Position numbers and translations under genes: made by a program. A stretch of 64,000 bases of DNA from Pseudomonas grimontii (GTDB lineage Bacteria > Pseudomonadota > Gammaproteobacteria > Pseudomonadales > Pseudomonadaceae). The notes under the pieces were generated by a model. It was not told the DNA's origin. It worked only from the letters and a program-made list of their open reading frames with translations, and searched no databases. Positions 25,189 to 34,399 of this stretch are shown piece by piece (the stretch's first letter is position 1; every line of letters begins with the position of its first letter). The DNA lies in the NCBI RefSeq assembly GCF_007858185.1, contig NZ_VFES01000009.1, positions 1 through 64,000 on the forward strand. Direction: 5' to 3'.

Positions 25189-25959
25189 GTGACACCACTC
25201 ATGATCACCCTGCTGGTAATAGCCGGGATCGTAATACTGATCGCCATTGGCTACATGAACCATGTGGTGGAAAACAACAAGCTGGAAAAGAAGCGCACCG
25301 AGATCGAGCTTAACGATCGCCTGCGCCGTTGCGGTGAGATCACCGAGACATTCCCTGGCCAACTGATGACCCCGGCGCTCAAGCTGTTACTGACCCGCCT
25401 GGAGCTCAACGTCAACCAGCGCCTGTTGAACCTCAACAAGACCAGTGCACCGATCAAGGCACGTATCGCTGAGCTGAACACGCTGGTGGGCCAGGGCGAA
25501 TCCATCCCGGTGAACAACCCGCCGGCGCCGATCCAGACCGAAGCCAAGGCCAAGGACGTGCGCTTCCTGCTGGAAGCCCTGCACGGCCAGGTCACCCGCG
25601 CCGCCCAGGACGGTTTCCTGCCGACCAACGAAGCCAAGCACTGGATCAAGGAAATCCGTCATATCCTGGTGCTGCTGCACATAGAATTCTTCAACAACCT
25701 CGGCCAGCACGCCTTGCAGCAAGGTCAGCCTGGCCAGGCGCGCCTGGCCTTCGAGCGTGGCGTGCAGTACCTGCGCAAACAGACTGAGCCGGTGCTCTAC
25801 AGTGCGCAGCTGCAATTGCTGGAAGGTCAACTGGCCCGCGCCAACTCTACCGTGCTGGCTAACAGCAAACAGGCGGCAGAGGAAGTCAACGAATTGACCG
25901 AAGGCATGAAAGAAGTCGACGCCGACGCCGAGTGGAAAAAGAAAGTCATCTACGACTGA
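25189..25959 (+). CDS. Membrane-anchored coiled-coil protein, unknown function
   Basis: 256 residues from GTG 25189, chosen because GAGG lies 8 bases upstream and the protein then begins with a membrane helix (LMITLLVIAGIVILIAIGYM, residues 4-23); the longer frame from 25000 reads unconvincingly. The rest is a charged, helix-rich cytoplasmic or periplasmic domain (ENNKLEKKRTEIELNDRLRRC near 28-48), with a helical region (HALQQGQPGQARLAFERGVQYLRKQ) that resembles one TPR-like repeat. No enzymatic motif. I do not recognise it; it appears monocistronic between tRNA genes and a hydrolase gene. Confidence 0.7.
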   Translation: MTPLMITLLVIAGIVILIAIGYMNHVVENNKLEKKRTEIELNDRLRRCGEITETFPGQLMTPALKLLLTRLELNVNQRLLNLNKTSAPIKARIAELNTLVGQGESIPVNNPPAPIQTEAKAKDVRFLLEALHGQVTRAAQDGFLPTNEAKHWIKEIRHILVLLHIEFFNNLGQHALQQGQPGQARLAFERGVQYLRKQTEPVLYSAQLQLLEGQLARANSTVLANSKQAAEEVNELTEGMKEVDADAEWKKKVIYD

Positions 25960-25975
25960 TCTGCCCACTCCCCCT

Positions 25976-26003
25976 GTGGTGAGCGGGCTGCCCGCTCGCC
26001 ACA
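25976..26003 (+). terminator. Hairpin after the coiled-coil gene
   Basis: GTGGTGAGCGGG and CCCGCTCGCCAC pair over 12 bp (one G-U) with a 3-base loop, 17 bases after the stop codon. Confidence 0.6.
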
Positions 26004-26086
26004 ACATGCCATCAGTTTGCATCTATCGCCCCGCCCCCGACTAGCGTAAAAAAGTGCCCCTCACTCCGTGAAGTCAGAGGCCCGCT

Positions 26087-26899
26087 ATGCCTATCGCCGT
26101 CATTGATGGACAACCGCTGCATTACGTCGACCAGGGCACCGGCCCGGTCGTCCTGCTCGGCTCAAGCTACCTGTGGGACCGCGACATGTGGGCCCCGCAG
26201 GTCGAAGCCCTGTCGCAACAGTACCGTGTAATCGTGCCCGAACTATGGGGCCACGGCGAATCGGGCCAACTCCCCGCACGCACTCACTCCCTCGACGACC
26301 TCGCGCGCCAGGCCCTGGCCCTGCTTGACCATTTAGAGATCGCACAGATCAACCTGGTGGGCCTCTCGGTAGGCGGTATGTGGGGCGCACGCCTGGCGTT
26401 GCTGGCCCCCGAGCGGATCAACAGCCTGGTGTTGATGGACACCTATCTCGGCGCAGAGCCAGAGTCCACGCGCCAGTACTACTTCTCGTTGTTCAAGATG
26501 ATTGAAGACGCCGGCGCCATTCCTGAGCCGTTGCTGGATGTGATCGCGCCGATCTTCTTTCGCCCGGACATCGACCGCGAATCAGCGCTGTACCAGGACT
26601 TTCGCAAGTCGCTGCAGGACTTTCCCCGGGAACGCCTGCTGCACAGCATCGTGCCCCTGGGTCGATTGATCTTCAGCCGCGAAGATGTGCTGGAACAACT
26701 ACCGCGCCTGGACGCCGATACCACCTTGGTGATGTGTGGCGAGCAGGACAAACCTCGGCCTCCCGCCGAATCCGAGGAGATGGCCGAACGGATTGGCTGT
26801 GCCTTGATCCTGATTCCAGACGCCGGGCATATCTCCAGCAGGGAGAACCCGGACTTCGTCAACGAAGCACTGCTGACGTTCCTCGCCAACCACGCCTGA
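26087..26899 (+). CDS. Alpha/beta-fold hydrolase
   Basis: 270 residues. Nucleophile elbow GLSVGGMWG (Ser near residue 94), the oxyanion loop LLGSSYLWDRDMW and the C-terminal catalytic His in IPDAGHISSRENP are in standard order for an esterase, haloalkane-dehalogenase or 3-oxoadipate enol-lactonase-like enzyme. Substrate unknown. Start ATG 26087 fits the consensus N-terminus. Convergent with the chemoreceptor gene that follows. Confidence 0.85.
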   Translation: MPIAVIDGQPLHYVDQGTGPVVLLGSSYLWDRDMWAPQVEALSQQYRVIVPELWGHGESGQLPARTHSLDDLARQALALLDHLEIAQINLVGLSVGGMWGARLALLAPERINSLVLMDTYLGAEPESTRQYYFSLFKMIEDAGAIPEPLLDVIAPIFFRPDIDRESALYQDFRKSLQDFPRERLLHSIVPLGRLIFSREDVLEQLPRLDADTTLVMCGEQDKPRPPAESEEMAERIGCALILIPDAGHISSRENPDFVNEALLTFLANHA

Positions 26900-26910
26900 T
26901 CGCCGCCCCC

Positions 26911-26938
26911 TTGATCGCGGCCGCTGTGCTGCGATCAA
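26911..26938. terminator. Hairpin between hydrolase and chemoreceptor genes
   Basis: TTGATCGC/GCGATCAA, 8-bp perfect stem with a 12-base loop; the right arm overlaps the chemoreceptor stop codon. May terminate both convergent genes. Confidence 0.5.
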
Positions 26939-28902
26939 AGGCGGAAGTGCCCGACCATCCCCTTGAGCTCCGCCCCCAACTGCGCCAGTTGGATACTCGA
27001 CGCCGCATTGCCCTGCATGCTCAACGCCGATTGATCGGCACTCGCACGAATACTGGTGACGCTACGGTTGATCTCTTCGGCCACCGAGCTCTGCTCCTCA
27101 GCCGCAGCAGCAATCTGCTGGTTCATCTGCTGGATCAGCGACACCGCGACTGCGATGCTGCCCAGGGCACTCTCGGTTTCCAGCGCATCGCTGACCGCCA
27201 GTTTGACCAGTTCGCCACTTTGCTGGATCTGCTGCACTGATGATTGTGCTGCGCTGCGCAGGGTACCGACCAGCCGCTCGATTTCTTCGGTCGATTGCTG
27301 GGTGCGCTTGGCCAGTGCCCGTACTTCATCGGCCACTACCGCAAAACCCCGACCCTGTTCGCCTGCCCGGGCGGCTTCGATGGCCGCGTTCAGGGCCAGC
27401 AGGTTGGTCTGTTCGGCGACGCTTTTGATCACGCTCAGCACGGTGCCGATATTCTGGATTTCGGCACTGAGGCTCTCGATGCTGGTGCTGGCACGGGTAC
27501 TTGAAGTGGCCAGCAACTCGATGCGCTGCAAACTCTGGCGCACCACCTGCTGGCCGCTGTCGACCTTCTCGTCCGCCGTCTGCGCGGCTTGCGCGGCCTC
27601 TTCGGCGTTGCGCGCCACATCGTGCACGGTGGCGGTCATCTGGTTCATCGCGGTAGCAACCTGCTCGGTTTCTTCCTTCTGGCTGCTGACCTCGACGTTG
27701 GTCTGCTCGGTCACGCTGGACAGCGAATGCGCCGAGCTGGCCAATTGTTCGATACCGGCCTGCAGGCCACTGACCATCTGGCTCAGGCCGTTGCCCATCT
27801 GTTGCATCGCCTGCATCAACTGGCCGATTTCATCACGACGGTCGACCTCCATGCGCCCGCTCAGGTCCCCGGCGGCAATCTGTTGGGCCACCGCGATCAC
27901 ACTGCGCAGCGGCGCAACGATCAAGCGGGTAATCACCCAGGCGGCAATCAAGCCCACCAGCAAGGCCAGGGCCGACGAGCCGATGATCAGCATCGCGCTT
28001 TTCTTCAGTTGCGCCTGCATCGACAGGTCTTCAGCGTCATAGGCCTGGTTGACCCGGCTGACGACCTGCTCAGCACGATCATGCAGTTGTTTGTAGACGA
28101 CTTTTTCCTGGGCCAGCAGGCCGGTGTATTCGCCCAGCTTCTCGCTGAACGCGGCGATATGCCCGGAGACTTCGTTGAGCACCGTCTGATAGCCGGAATC
28201 CTTGACCGACGTTTTCAGTTGCTCGACCTGGGCCAGGGCCTGGTCAGCCTGCTCGATCTTGCCTTGCTCGGCGTCGTCTGCATCGACCTTGCGGCTTTGG
28301 TCCAGGCGTACATGGGCTTCGTTCATGGCCTGCAACATCAAGCGCGAAACCTGACTGACCTGGCCTGCCTGCTCGATAAACTCGGCACCCTCCTTACCTT
28401 GGCTTTCCTTGAGGCCGTAGGCCCCGTCGTCCGCCAGGCCGGCCTGCAACACATCCAGGTTATTCGCCACGCTGGACACTGACCAACTGGCCATTTCCAG
28501 CGCCAGATCCTTGGTCTGTGTCAGTTCGACAAACTCATCGAACGCCTTACGGTAGGCTGCAAGGGCCTGCTCGACATCGGCCATCACCGGTACATTCGCC
28601 GCAGACTGGGCCTTGAGACTGGCCGCCTGGGCCGCCAGCGCATCGACGCTTTCATGCAGGGCGTCGACGGCCTTGGGGTCGGCGTGCAGCGCATAGTCCT
28701 GTTCGATCAGGCGCACCTTGAGCAAGCCGCTGTTGAGCGACGACATGGCCTTGAGGCCTTCGAAACGCTGGCCAACGGTTTGCAGGGACCACACGCCGAT
28801 AGCCGCGACCAAGGCCGTCAGCAGCAGCACCAGGGTGAAGCCCAAGCCCAGTTTTTTCGCCATACCGAGGTTGGCAAAACGTCGTTGCACGCCTGAAATC
28901 AT
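26935..28902 (-). CDS. Methyl-accepting chemotaxis protein with long periplasmic sensor
   Basis: 655 residues from ATG 28902 (AGAGGA ten bases upstream). Two membrane segments (about 13-35 and 308-330) bracket a ~270-residue helical periplasmic sensor, the size of the helical bimodular (HBM) type seen in Pseudomonas receptors for organic acids. HAMP domain (about 332-380), then a signalling domain whose hairpin tip is [23 protein letters not shown]. No C-terminal CheR-docking pentapeptide; the protein ends GHFRL. Ligand unknown. Upstream region has no obvious FlhDC/FliA promoter that I can see. Confidence 0.9.
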   Translation of the reverse strand: MISGVQRRFANLGMAKKLGLGFTLVLLLTALVAAIGVWSLQTVGQRFEGLKAMSSLNSGLLKVRLIEQDYALHADPKAVDALHESVDALAAQAASLKAQSAANVPVMADVEQALAAYRKAFDEFVELTQTKDLALEMASWSVSSVANNLDVLQAGLADDGAYGLKESQGKEGAEFIEQAGQVSQVSRLMLQAMNEAHVRLDQSRKVDADDAEQGKIEQADQALAQVEQLKTSVKDSGYQTVLNEVSGHIAAFSEKLGEYTGLLAQEKVVYKQLHDRAEQVVSRVNQAYDAEDLSMQAQLKKSAMLIIGSSALALLVGLIAAWVITRLIVAPLRSVIAVAQQIAAGDLSGRMEVDRRDEIGQLMQAMQQMGNGLSQMVSGLQAGIEQLASSAHSLSSVTEQTNVEVSSQKEETEQVATAMNQMTATVHDVARNAEEAAQAAQTADEKVDSGQQVVRQSLQRIELLATSSTRASTSIESLSAEIQNIGTVLSVIKSVAEQTNLLALNAAIEAARAGEQGRGFAVVADEVRALAKRTQQSTEEIERLVGTLRSAAQSSVQQIQQSGELVKLAVSDALETESALGSIAVAVSLIQQMNQQIAAAAEEQSSVAEEINRSVTSIRASADQSALSMQGNAASSIQLAQLGAELKGMVGHFRL

Positions 28903-29017
28903 TGCACTTGAATCCTCTTGCAATGGCGGATGCCATCAAGCCCGATGGACAAGCAGCGAGATTCGCAACCAGAAGGCACTGAGCACAAGGCATTGGCGCC
29001 ACAATAATGGCAAAAAG

Positions 29018-30430
29018 CTACACGCTCGTCGTTTTCAGAATGGTCGAGGTCGATCTGGCGGGCCCCATTGTACGGAACAACGCTAAGGCACGTTGATCAG
29101 TAGCATAGGCGACATTGATGCGTAGCCACTCACTGTGCTCGCCAGAAGGACTGAACAACGCCCCAGGCGACAACAACACTCCCAGCTGCCGGGCGCACGC
29201 CTGCAATCGCGAAGGCTGCGCCAACCCCGGGCGTGCCCACAGGAACATACCGCCGGAGGGTACGGCGAACACCTCCCACTCTTCGTCCTCCAGCACTTGC
29301 AAGGTCACGGCCATTTCAGTGCTCAGCCGCTTGCGCAGGCGCTGTACCCACTTGCGATACGTTCCATTGGCCAGCAAGGTGGCGACCACCGCTTCAGCAA
29401 ACCGGGAGGTGCCGAAACCGGTCAAGGTCTTGAGGCTGGCCAGCTGCGCAATGATTGCGCTACTGGCGCAGAGGTAGCCCACGCGCAGGGCACTGCTCAG
29501 GGTCTTGGAAAAACTCGCGACGTAGATCACCCGATCATCATGGGGCAATGTCGAAAGCCGCGTGCAACTGGCCTGTTGCAGGTCGCCGTAGACGTCCTCC
29601 TCAATGATCAGGAAGTTTTCGCGGTGGGCCAGTTCCAGCAAACGCTCGGCCACCACACGGCACAGGCTGGTCCCGGTGGGGTTGTGGTACAGGCTGTGGA
29701 TGAACAGGCACTTGGGGTGATGCTCCTGTAGCAGCGCCTCCAGCGCCGGGAGGTCGGGGCCGCCTCGGGTGCGCGGTACTTCCAGCAGTTGCACGCCCTG
29801 GAACGCCAACTGCCGATAGAGGTTGGCATACCCAGGGGTTTCGACCACCACGCTATCGCCGGCCTTGAGTAGCGTACGTATCAGCAGGTCCTGGGCATGG
29901 CTGGCACCTGCGGTGGTAAGGATGCGATCCAGGCTGGTGGCGATATGAATCTGAGTCAGGCGCTTGAGCAGTTGCTCGCGCAGCGCGGGCAGCCCCAGAG
30001 GCGTGCTGTAGTTGAACAGCCCGGCAGTGTCGGTGCGCGCAACTTCACGAATGGCATAACTGATGTCATCGCTTTCGCGCCAGGCATCGGGCAACCAGCC
30101 GCAGCCCAGTTTCAACTCTCCCAACGGATTATCGGCAAAGGCACCCCACTCGCGCTCCGCCCCCTCATACCAATTACCTTCGTGGGAGACTACGGGCTGG
30201 GCCACCACAAATCCTGAGCCCTGCCGGGGCGCCAGTACCCCTTGGGCGACCATCCGTTCGAACGCTTCGATCACGTTGGATTGGCTGAGCAAATTATCCA
30301 GGGCCAACTGGCGGACGGACGGCAAGCGTGTGCCGGGGCTCACCCCGTCCTTGCGAATCCATTGCGCCACTGCACTGACGATTTGCTGCACTACCGGTAC
30401 AAGGGCTTGTCGATCGATCCCTAAATCCAT
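29018..30430 (-). CDS. MocR-type regulator: GntR helix-turn-helix fused to PLP aminotransferase domain
   Basis: 470 residues from ATG 30430 (GGAG ten bases upstream). Residues 1-75 are a GntR winged helix (GTRLPSVRQLALDNLLSQSNVIEAFERM), followed by an aminotransferase fold I domain (about 100-465) with the Schiff-base Lys in YVASFSKTLSSALRVGYL and conserved Asn-Pro-Thr in HNPTGTSL. MocR proteins sense PLP or amino-acid derivatives and often regulate a neighbouring operon. Neighbours are an SDR enzyme upstream in the same direction and a chemoreceptor downstream; the target is not evident. Confidence 0.9.
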   Translation of the reverse strand: MDLGIDRQALVPVVQQIVSAVAQWIRKDGVSPGTRLPSVRQLALDNLLSQSNVIEAFERMVAQGVLAPRQGSGFVVAQPVVSHEGNWYEGAEREWGAFADNPLGELKLGCGWLPDAWRESDDISYAIREVARTDTAGLFNYSTPLGLPALREQLLKRLTQIHIATSLDRILTTAGASHAQDLLIRTLLKAGDSVVVETPGYANLYRQLAFQGVQLLEVPRTRGGPDLPALEALLQEHHPKCLFIHSLYHNPTGTSLCRVVAERLLELAHRENFLIIEEDVYGDLQQASCTRLSTLPHDDRVIYVASFSKTLSSALRVGYLCASSAIIAQLASLKTLTGFGTSRFAEAVVATLLANGTYRKWVQRLRKRLSTEMAVTLQVLEDEEWEVFAVPSGGMFLWARPGLAQPSRLQACARQLGVLLSPGALFSPSGEHSEWLRINVAYATDQRALALFRTMGPARSTSTILKTTSV

Positions 30431-30632
30431 GACCCACTCACTCCAAGTGTCTGTTATCAACCCGAAGAGTTAAGCACAGAAGCCAGGATTTACCGGCCGC
30501 ATAAATTTATTAAAGTATTGATTTTATTGACTTATTTACCTAATGACACATATTCGGTCACGGCGTTTTGCCAGCTTTGGAAAAGCCCCACGGCCCCCCA
30601 GACGTTTTCGAACAAGGGGGCAGTGCAAGGTC

Positions 30633-31394
30633 CTAGATAGCTGTCGCGCCACCGTCCACGGCCAAGGCGTGGCCAGTGGTGAATGCCGCTCTGTCGCTGC
30701 ACAGATAGAGCACTGCGCTGGCGATTTCCTCCACCGTGCCGATACGCCCGACCGGGTGCATGGCGGCGGCGAATTCGGCCTTGCGGGGGTCGGCTTCATA
30801 GGCGCGCCGGAACATATCGGTATCAATCACCGCCGGGCAGACGGCATTGACGCGGATTTTCTTCTTCGCGTATTCGATCGCCGCCGACTTGGTCAGGCCG
30901 ATCACCGCGTGTTTGGAAGCCGCGTAGATGCTCATCTTCGGCGCCGCGCCCAACCCCGCTACCGACGCGGTGTTGACGATGGCACCACCGCCCTGGGCCA
31001 GCAGCAGCGGCAACTGGTACTTCATGCACAACCACACGCCCTTGACGTTGACGCCCATGATCGCGTCGAACTCATCCAGGCTGCCGTCCGCCAGCTTGCC
31101 CTTCTCAATCTCGATGCCGGCATTATTGAAGGCATAGTCCAGGCGACCATAGGCGCTGATGGTCTGCGCCATCAACTGCTGCACATCCGTTTCCTGCGTG
31201 ACATTGCAGCGCACGAACAGCGCCTCGCCACCGGCCTGGTGGATCAGCGCGACCGTACCCTCGCCGCCAGCCACGTCCAGGTCGGCGACCACTACCTTCA
31301 AACCTTCGGCGGCGAACGCCAGCGCAGTGGCGCGACCAATACCGGCGGCGGCGCCGGTCACCAGGGCGACCTGACCGGAAAACGTCATGCTCAT
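30633..31394 (-). CDS. Short-chain dehydrogenase/reductase
   Basis: 253 residues from ATG 31394 (AGGA 8 bases upstream). NAD(P)-binding TGAAAGIGRAT, the structural NNAG, catalytic Ser in NTASVAG, and the active-site YAASK are all present, so it is a classical SDR. DVAGG follows the beta-2 Asp that suggests preference for NAD. The substrate is an alcohol or ketone that cannot be named from the sequence. Not in an obvious operon. Confidence 0.92.
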   Translation of the reverse strand: MSMTFSGQVALVTGAAAGIGRATALAFAAEGLKVVVADLDVAGGEGTVALIHQAGGEALFVRCNVTQETDVQQLMAQTISAYGRLDYAFNNAGIEIEKGKLADGSLDEFDAIMGVNVKGVWLCMKYQLPLLLAQGGGAIVNTASVAGLGAAPKMSIYAASKHAVIGLTKSAAIEYAKKKIRVNAVCPAVIDTDMFRRAYEADPRKAEFAAAMHPVGRIGTVEEIASAVLYLCSDRAAFTTGHALAVDGGATAI

Positions 31395-31623
31395 GGAAGA
31401 TGTCCTATAGGGGGTTAATTGCAGTGGGCCGAGTCTAGCCAACGCCGAGACGCAGGCGTCAGCACTATCAGAAGGCCGGTTAGTGCTGCATGAGTCATAG
31501 TGATAAGGCCGCCGGGCTCACTATCAATGGCACCTATCGATGAGCATTCGCACCCTCGGCTGACCTTGCCCCCTGGCCGTTCAAGGTCTATCAATCATGC
31601 TTCACTTCTAAAGAGTCCTTGCC

Positions 31624-32631
31624 ATGACCGCCCAGACCAACCGCCAATTCCTGCTCGCCAAACGCCCGGTCGGCGCAGCCACGCGGGAAACCTTCACCTA
31701 CCAGGAAGTGCCGGTGGGCACGCCCCAGGATGGGCAGGTGCTGGTGCACAACGAATACCTGTCCCTCGACCCGGCCATGCGTGGCTGGATGAATGAAGGC
31801 AAGTCCTACATACCGCCCGTCGGCATCGGCGAGGTCATGCGCGCGCTGGGTGTGGGCAAGGTGATTGCCTCGAACAACCCGAAATTCGCAGTCGGGGACT
31901 ACGTAAATGGTGCCCTGGGCGTGCAGGATTACTTCCTGGGCGAACCACGCGGTTTCTACAAGGTCGATCCCAAGCTGGCGCCCCTGCCCCGCTACCTGTC
32001 TGCGCTGGGCATGACCGGCATGACCGCCTACTTCGCGCTGCTGGACACCGGCGCGCCCCAGGCGGGAGAAACCGTGGTGATCTCCGGTGCGGCCGGTGCC
32101 GTCGGCAGCATTGCCGGGCAGATCGCCAAGCTCAAAGGCTGCCGCGTGGTCGGCATTGCCGGCGGCGCCGACAAGTGCAAGTTCCTGGTGGATGAACTGG
32201 GCTTCGATGCCGCCATCGACTACAAGAATGAAGACGTGCCCGCCGCCCTCAAGCGCGAGTGCCCCAAAGGCGTGGATGTGTATTTCGATAACGTCGGCGG
32301 CGACATTCTTGACGCGGTGCTCAGCCGCCTGGCGTTGAAAGCCCGCGTGGTGATTTGCGGCGCCATCAGCCAGTACAACAACAAGGAAGCCGTGAAAGGC
32401 CCGGCCAACTACCTGTCACTGCTGGTCAACCGCGCAAGGATGGAAGGCTTTGTGGTGATGGATCACGCGGCGAACTTTGCCGCCGCCGGGCAGGAAATGG
32501 CCGCTTGGATGGCCCAGGGCAAGCTCAAGAGCAAGGAGGATATTGTCGAGGGGCTGGAGACGTTCCCGGAGACGCTGATGAAGCTGTTCAACGGCGAGAA
32601 CTTTGGGAAGTTGGTGCTCAAGGTCAGCTGA
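31624..32631 (+). CDS. NADP-dependent medium-chain oxidoreductase (YncB/CurA-like)
   Basis: 335 residues. No zinc ligands, as in the leukotriene B4 dehydrogenase/CurA group of the MDR family; cofactor loop is GAAGAVGSIAGQIAKLKGCRVVGIAGG. The N-terminal LDPAMRGWMN is characteristic. These enzymes reduce the double bond of alpha,beta-unsaturated ketones or aldehydes with NADPH. Followed by a palindromic terminator-like sequence; it stands alone. Confidence 0.93.
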   Translation: MTAQTNRQFLLAKRPVGAATRETFTYQEVPVGTPQDGQVLVHNEYLSLDPAMRGWMNEGKSYIPPVGIGEVMRALGVGKVIASNNPKFAVGDYVNGALGVQDYFLGEPRGFYKVDPKLAPLPRYLSALGMTGMTAYFALLDTGAPQAGETVVISGAAGAVGSIAGQIAKLKGCRVVGIAGGADKCKFLVDELGFDAAIDYKNEDVPAALKRECPKGVDVYFDNVGGDILDAVLSRLALKARVVICGAISQYNNKEAVKGPANYLSLLVNRARMEGFVVMDHAANFAAAGQEMAAWMAQGKLKSKEDIVEGLETFPETLMKLFNGENFGKLVLKVS

Positions 32632-32645
32632 TACAGGACAGATCC

Positions 32646-32671
32646 GCTCGTTCCCACGCGTGGGAACGAGC
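32646..32671. terminator. Perfect 26-bp palindrome between convergent genes
   Basis: GCTCGTTCCCACG/CGTGGGAACGAGC is a perfect loopless 13-bp dyad. It probably terminates both the MDR gene and pyrF, or is a copy of a repeated palindrome common in fluorescent pseudomonads. Confidence 0.7.
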
Positions 32672-32676
32672 ATCGA

Positions 32677-33375
32677 TCAGGCGATCTCGGCGACCACTGC
32701 CGCCAACGCCTTGGCCGGATCCGCCGCCTGGCTGATCGGACGGCCGATCACCAGGTAGTCGGAGCCCGCGTCCAGAGCCTGGCGCGGGGTCAGGATGCGG
32801 CGCTGGTCATCCTGGGCACTGCCCGCCGGGCGAATCCCCGGGGTGACCAATTGCAACGAGGGATGGGCGGTCTTCAAGGCCTGGGCTTCCAGCGCCGAGC
32901 ACACCAAACCATCAAGGCCGGCTTTCTCGGCCAGGGCTGCCAAACGCAGTACCTGCTCCTGAGGCTCGATGTCCAGGCCAATACCTGCCAGGTCTTCACG
33001 CTCCATGCTGGTCAGCACGGTCACGCCGATCAGCAAGGGCTTGGGGCCGCTGCGCTGCTCCAGCACTTCGCGGCAGGCGGTCATCATGCGCAGGCCGCCG
33101 GAGCAGTGCACGTTGACCATCCACACGCCCATTTCAGCGGCAGCCTTGACCGCCATGGCGGTGGTGTTGGGGATGTCGTGGAATTTCAGGTCGAGGAACA
33201 CCTCGAAGCCTTTGTCACGCAGGGTGCCGACGATTTCCGCGGCGCAGCTGGTGAACAGTTCCTTGCCGACCTTGACCCGGCAAAGCTTGGGGTCCAACTG
33301 GTCAGCCAGCTTCAGTGCGGCGTCACGGGTGGGGTAATCCAGGGCGACGATGATAGGAGTCTGGCAGACGGACAT
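32677..33375 (-). CDS. pyrF: Orotidine 5'-phosphate decarboxylase
   Basis: 232 residues, usual family length. Catalyses the last step of UMP synthesis, the decarboxylation of OMP. The signature [12 protein letters not shown] (Lys and Asp of the catalytic array) and [15 protein letters not shown] and YLVIGRPI phosphate-site motifs are intact. Start ATG 33375. Convergent with the MDR reductase gene; divergent from the response regulator. Confidence 0.97.
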   Translation of the reverse strand: MSVCQTPIIVALDYPTRDAALKLADQLDPKLCRVKVGKELFTSCAAEIVGTLRDKGFEVFLDLKFHDIPNTTAMAVKAAAEMGVWMVNVHCSGGLRMMTACREVLEQRSGPKPLLIGVTVLTSMEREDLAGIGLDIEPQEQVLRLAALAEKAGLDGLVCSALEAQALKTAHPSLQLVTPGIRPAGSAQDDQRRILTPRQALDAGSDYLVIGRPISQAADPAKALAAVVAEIA

Positions 33376-33634
33376 TGGAATGGGCTCTCAGGCAAGTCGA
33401 AATCGGCGCGGATTGTAGCGCAAGCAGCGCCGTTGCGGGATCCGATGATCGGTAAATACTGACCAACCGCCATCAGGCGGGCATTTAAGGTGATTATTTC
33501 AAAGCTGATACATTCACGACATGCCCACAACACGCCCTGCCGATAGCCTCGCCCGCACGACCCACCGACCAGCACTACCAGCCATGGGGCTGGGCGCCTA
33601 TGCTGACCGTAACAACCAGGCAGATGATCGCACT

Positions 33635-34399
33635 ATGCATACCCCTTCCGTCCCCGTGAACGACGAGCAAAAAAGCGCGGTGATCGCCGATGACAAGCGC
33701 TGGAACACCCGCGCGCTGATCGTCGACGACGATGTGCCGATCCGCGAATTGCTGATCGACTACCTGGCACGCTTCAATATTTTCGCCACCGGCGTGACCG
33801 ACGGCGCCGCGATGCGCCTGGCCATGCAAGCCGAAAACTACGATGTGGTGGTACTCGACCTGATGCTGCCGGGCGAAGACGGCCTGACGCTGTGCCGCTG
33901 GCTGCGCGCTGAGTCGGATATTCCGATCCTGATGCTCACTGCCCGCTGCGAGCCCACCGACCGCATCATCGGCCTGGAACTGGGGGCCGACGACTACATG
34001 TCCAAGCCCTTCGAACCGCGTGAACTGGTGGCGCGGATCCAGACCATCCTGCGCCGCGTGCGCGATGACCGCACCGAGCAACGCGCCAATATCCGCTTCG
34101 ACAACTGGCGCCTCAACAGCGTATTGCGTCAACTGGTGGCCGATGATGGCTTGGTGGTGCCGCTGTCCAACGCTGAATTCCGCCTGCTGTGGGTGTTTAT
34201 CGAACGCCCGCGCCGGGTGCTGAGCCGTGAGCAACTGCTCGATGCCGCCCGTGGCCGCTCGATTGAAGCCTTTGATCGCAGTATCGATTTGCTGGTGTCG
34301 CGCCTGCGGCAAAAACTCGGGGATGACCCCAAGGCACCGCAGTTGATCAAGACGGTGCGCGGCGAAGGCTACCTGTTCGACGCACGGGATATTGGCTGA
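33635..34399 (+). CDS. OmpR-family response regulator
   Basis: 254 residues from ATG 33635, with an N-terminal receiver whose phosphoacceptor is Asp75 (VVVLDLMLPGEDG), then an OmpR/PhoB winged helix (SRLRQKLGDDPKAPQLIKTVRGEGYLF). Upstream ATG options to 33521 exist but read as non-conserved sequence; the ribosome site is weak. The protein carries an extra ~24 residues before the receiver. Its stop TGA overlaps the kinase start (TGATG), so the pair is coupled. Confidence 0.88.
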   Translation: MHTPSVPVNDEQKSAVIADDKRWNTRALIVDDDVPIRELLIDYLARFNIFATGVTDGAAMRLAMQAENYDVVVLDLMLPGEDGLTLCRWLRAESDIPILMLTARCEPTDRIIGLELGADDYMSKPFEPRELVARIQTILRRVRDDRTEQRANIRFDNWRLNSVLRQLVADDGLVVPLSNAEFRLLWVFIERPRRVLSREQLLDAARGRSIEAFDRSIDLLVSRLRQKLGDDPKAPQLIKTVRGEGYLFDARDIG

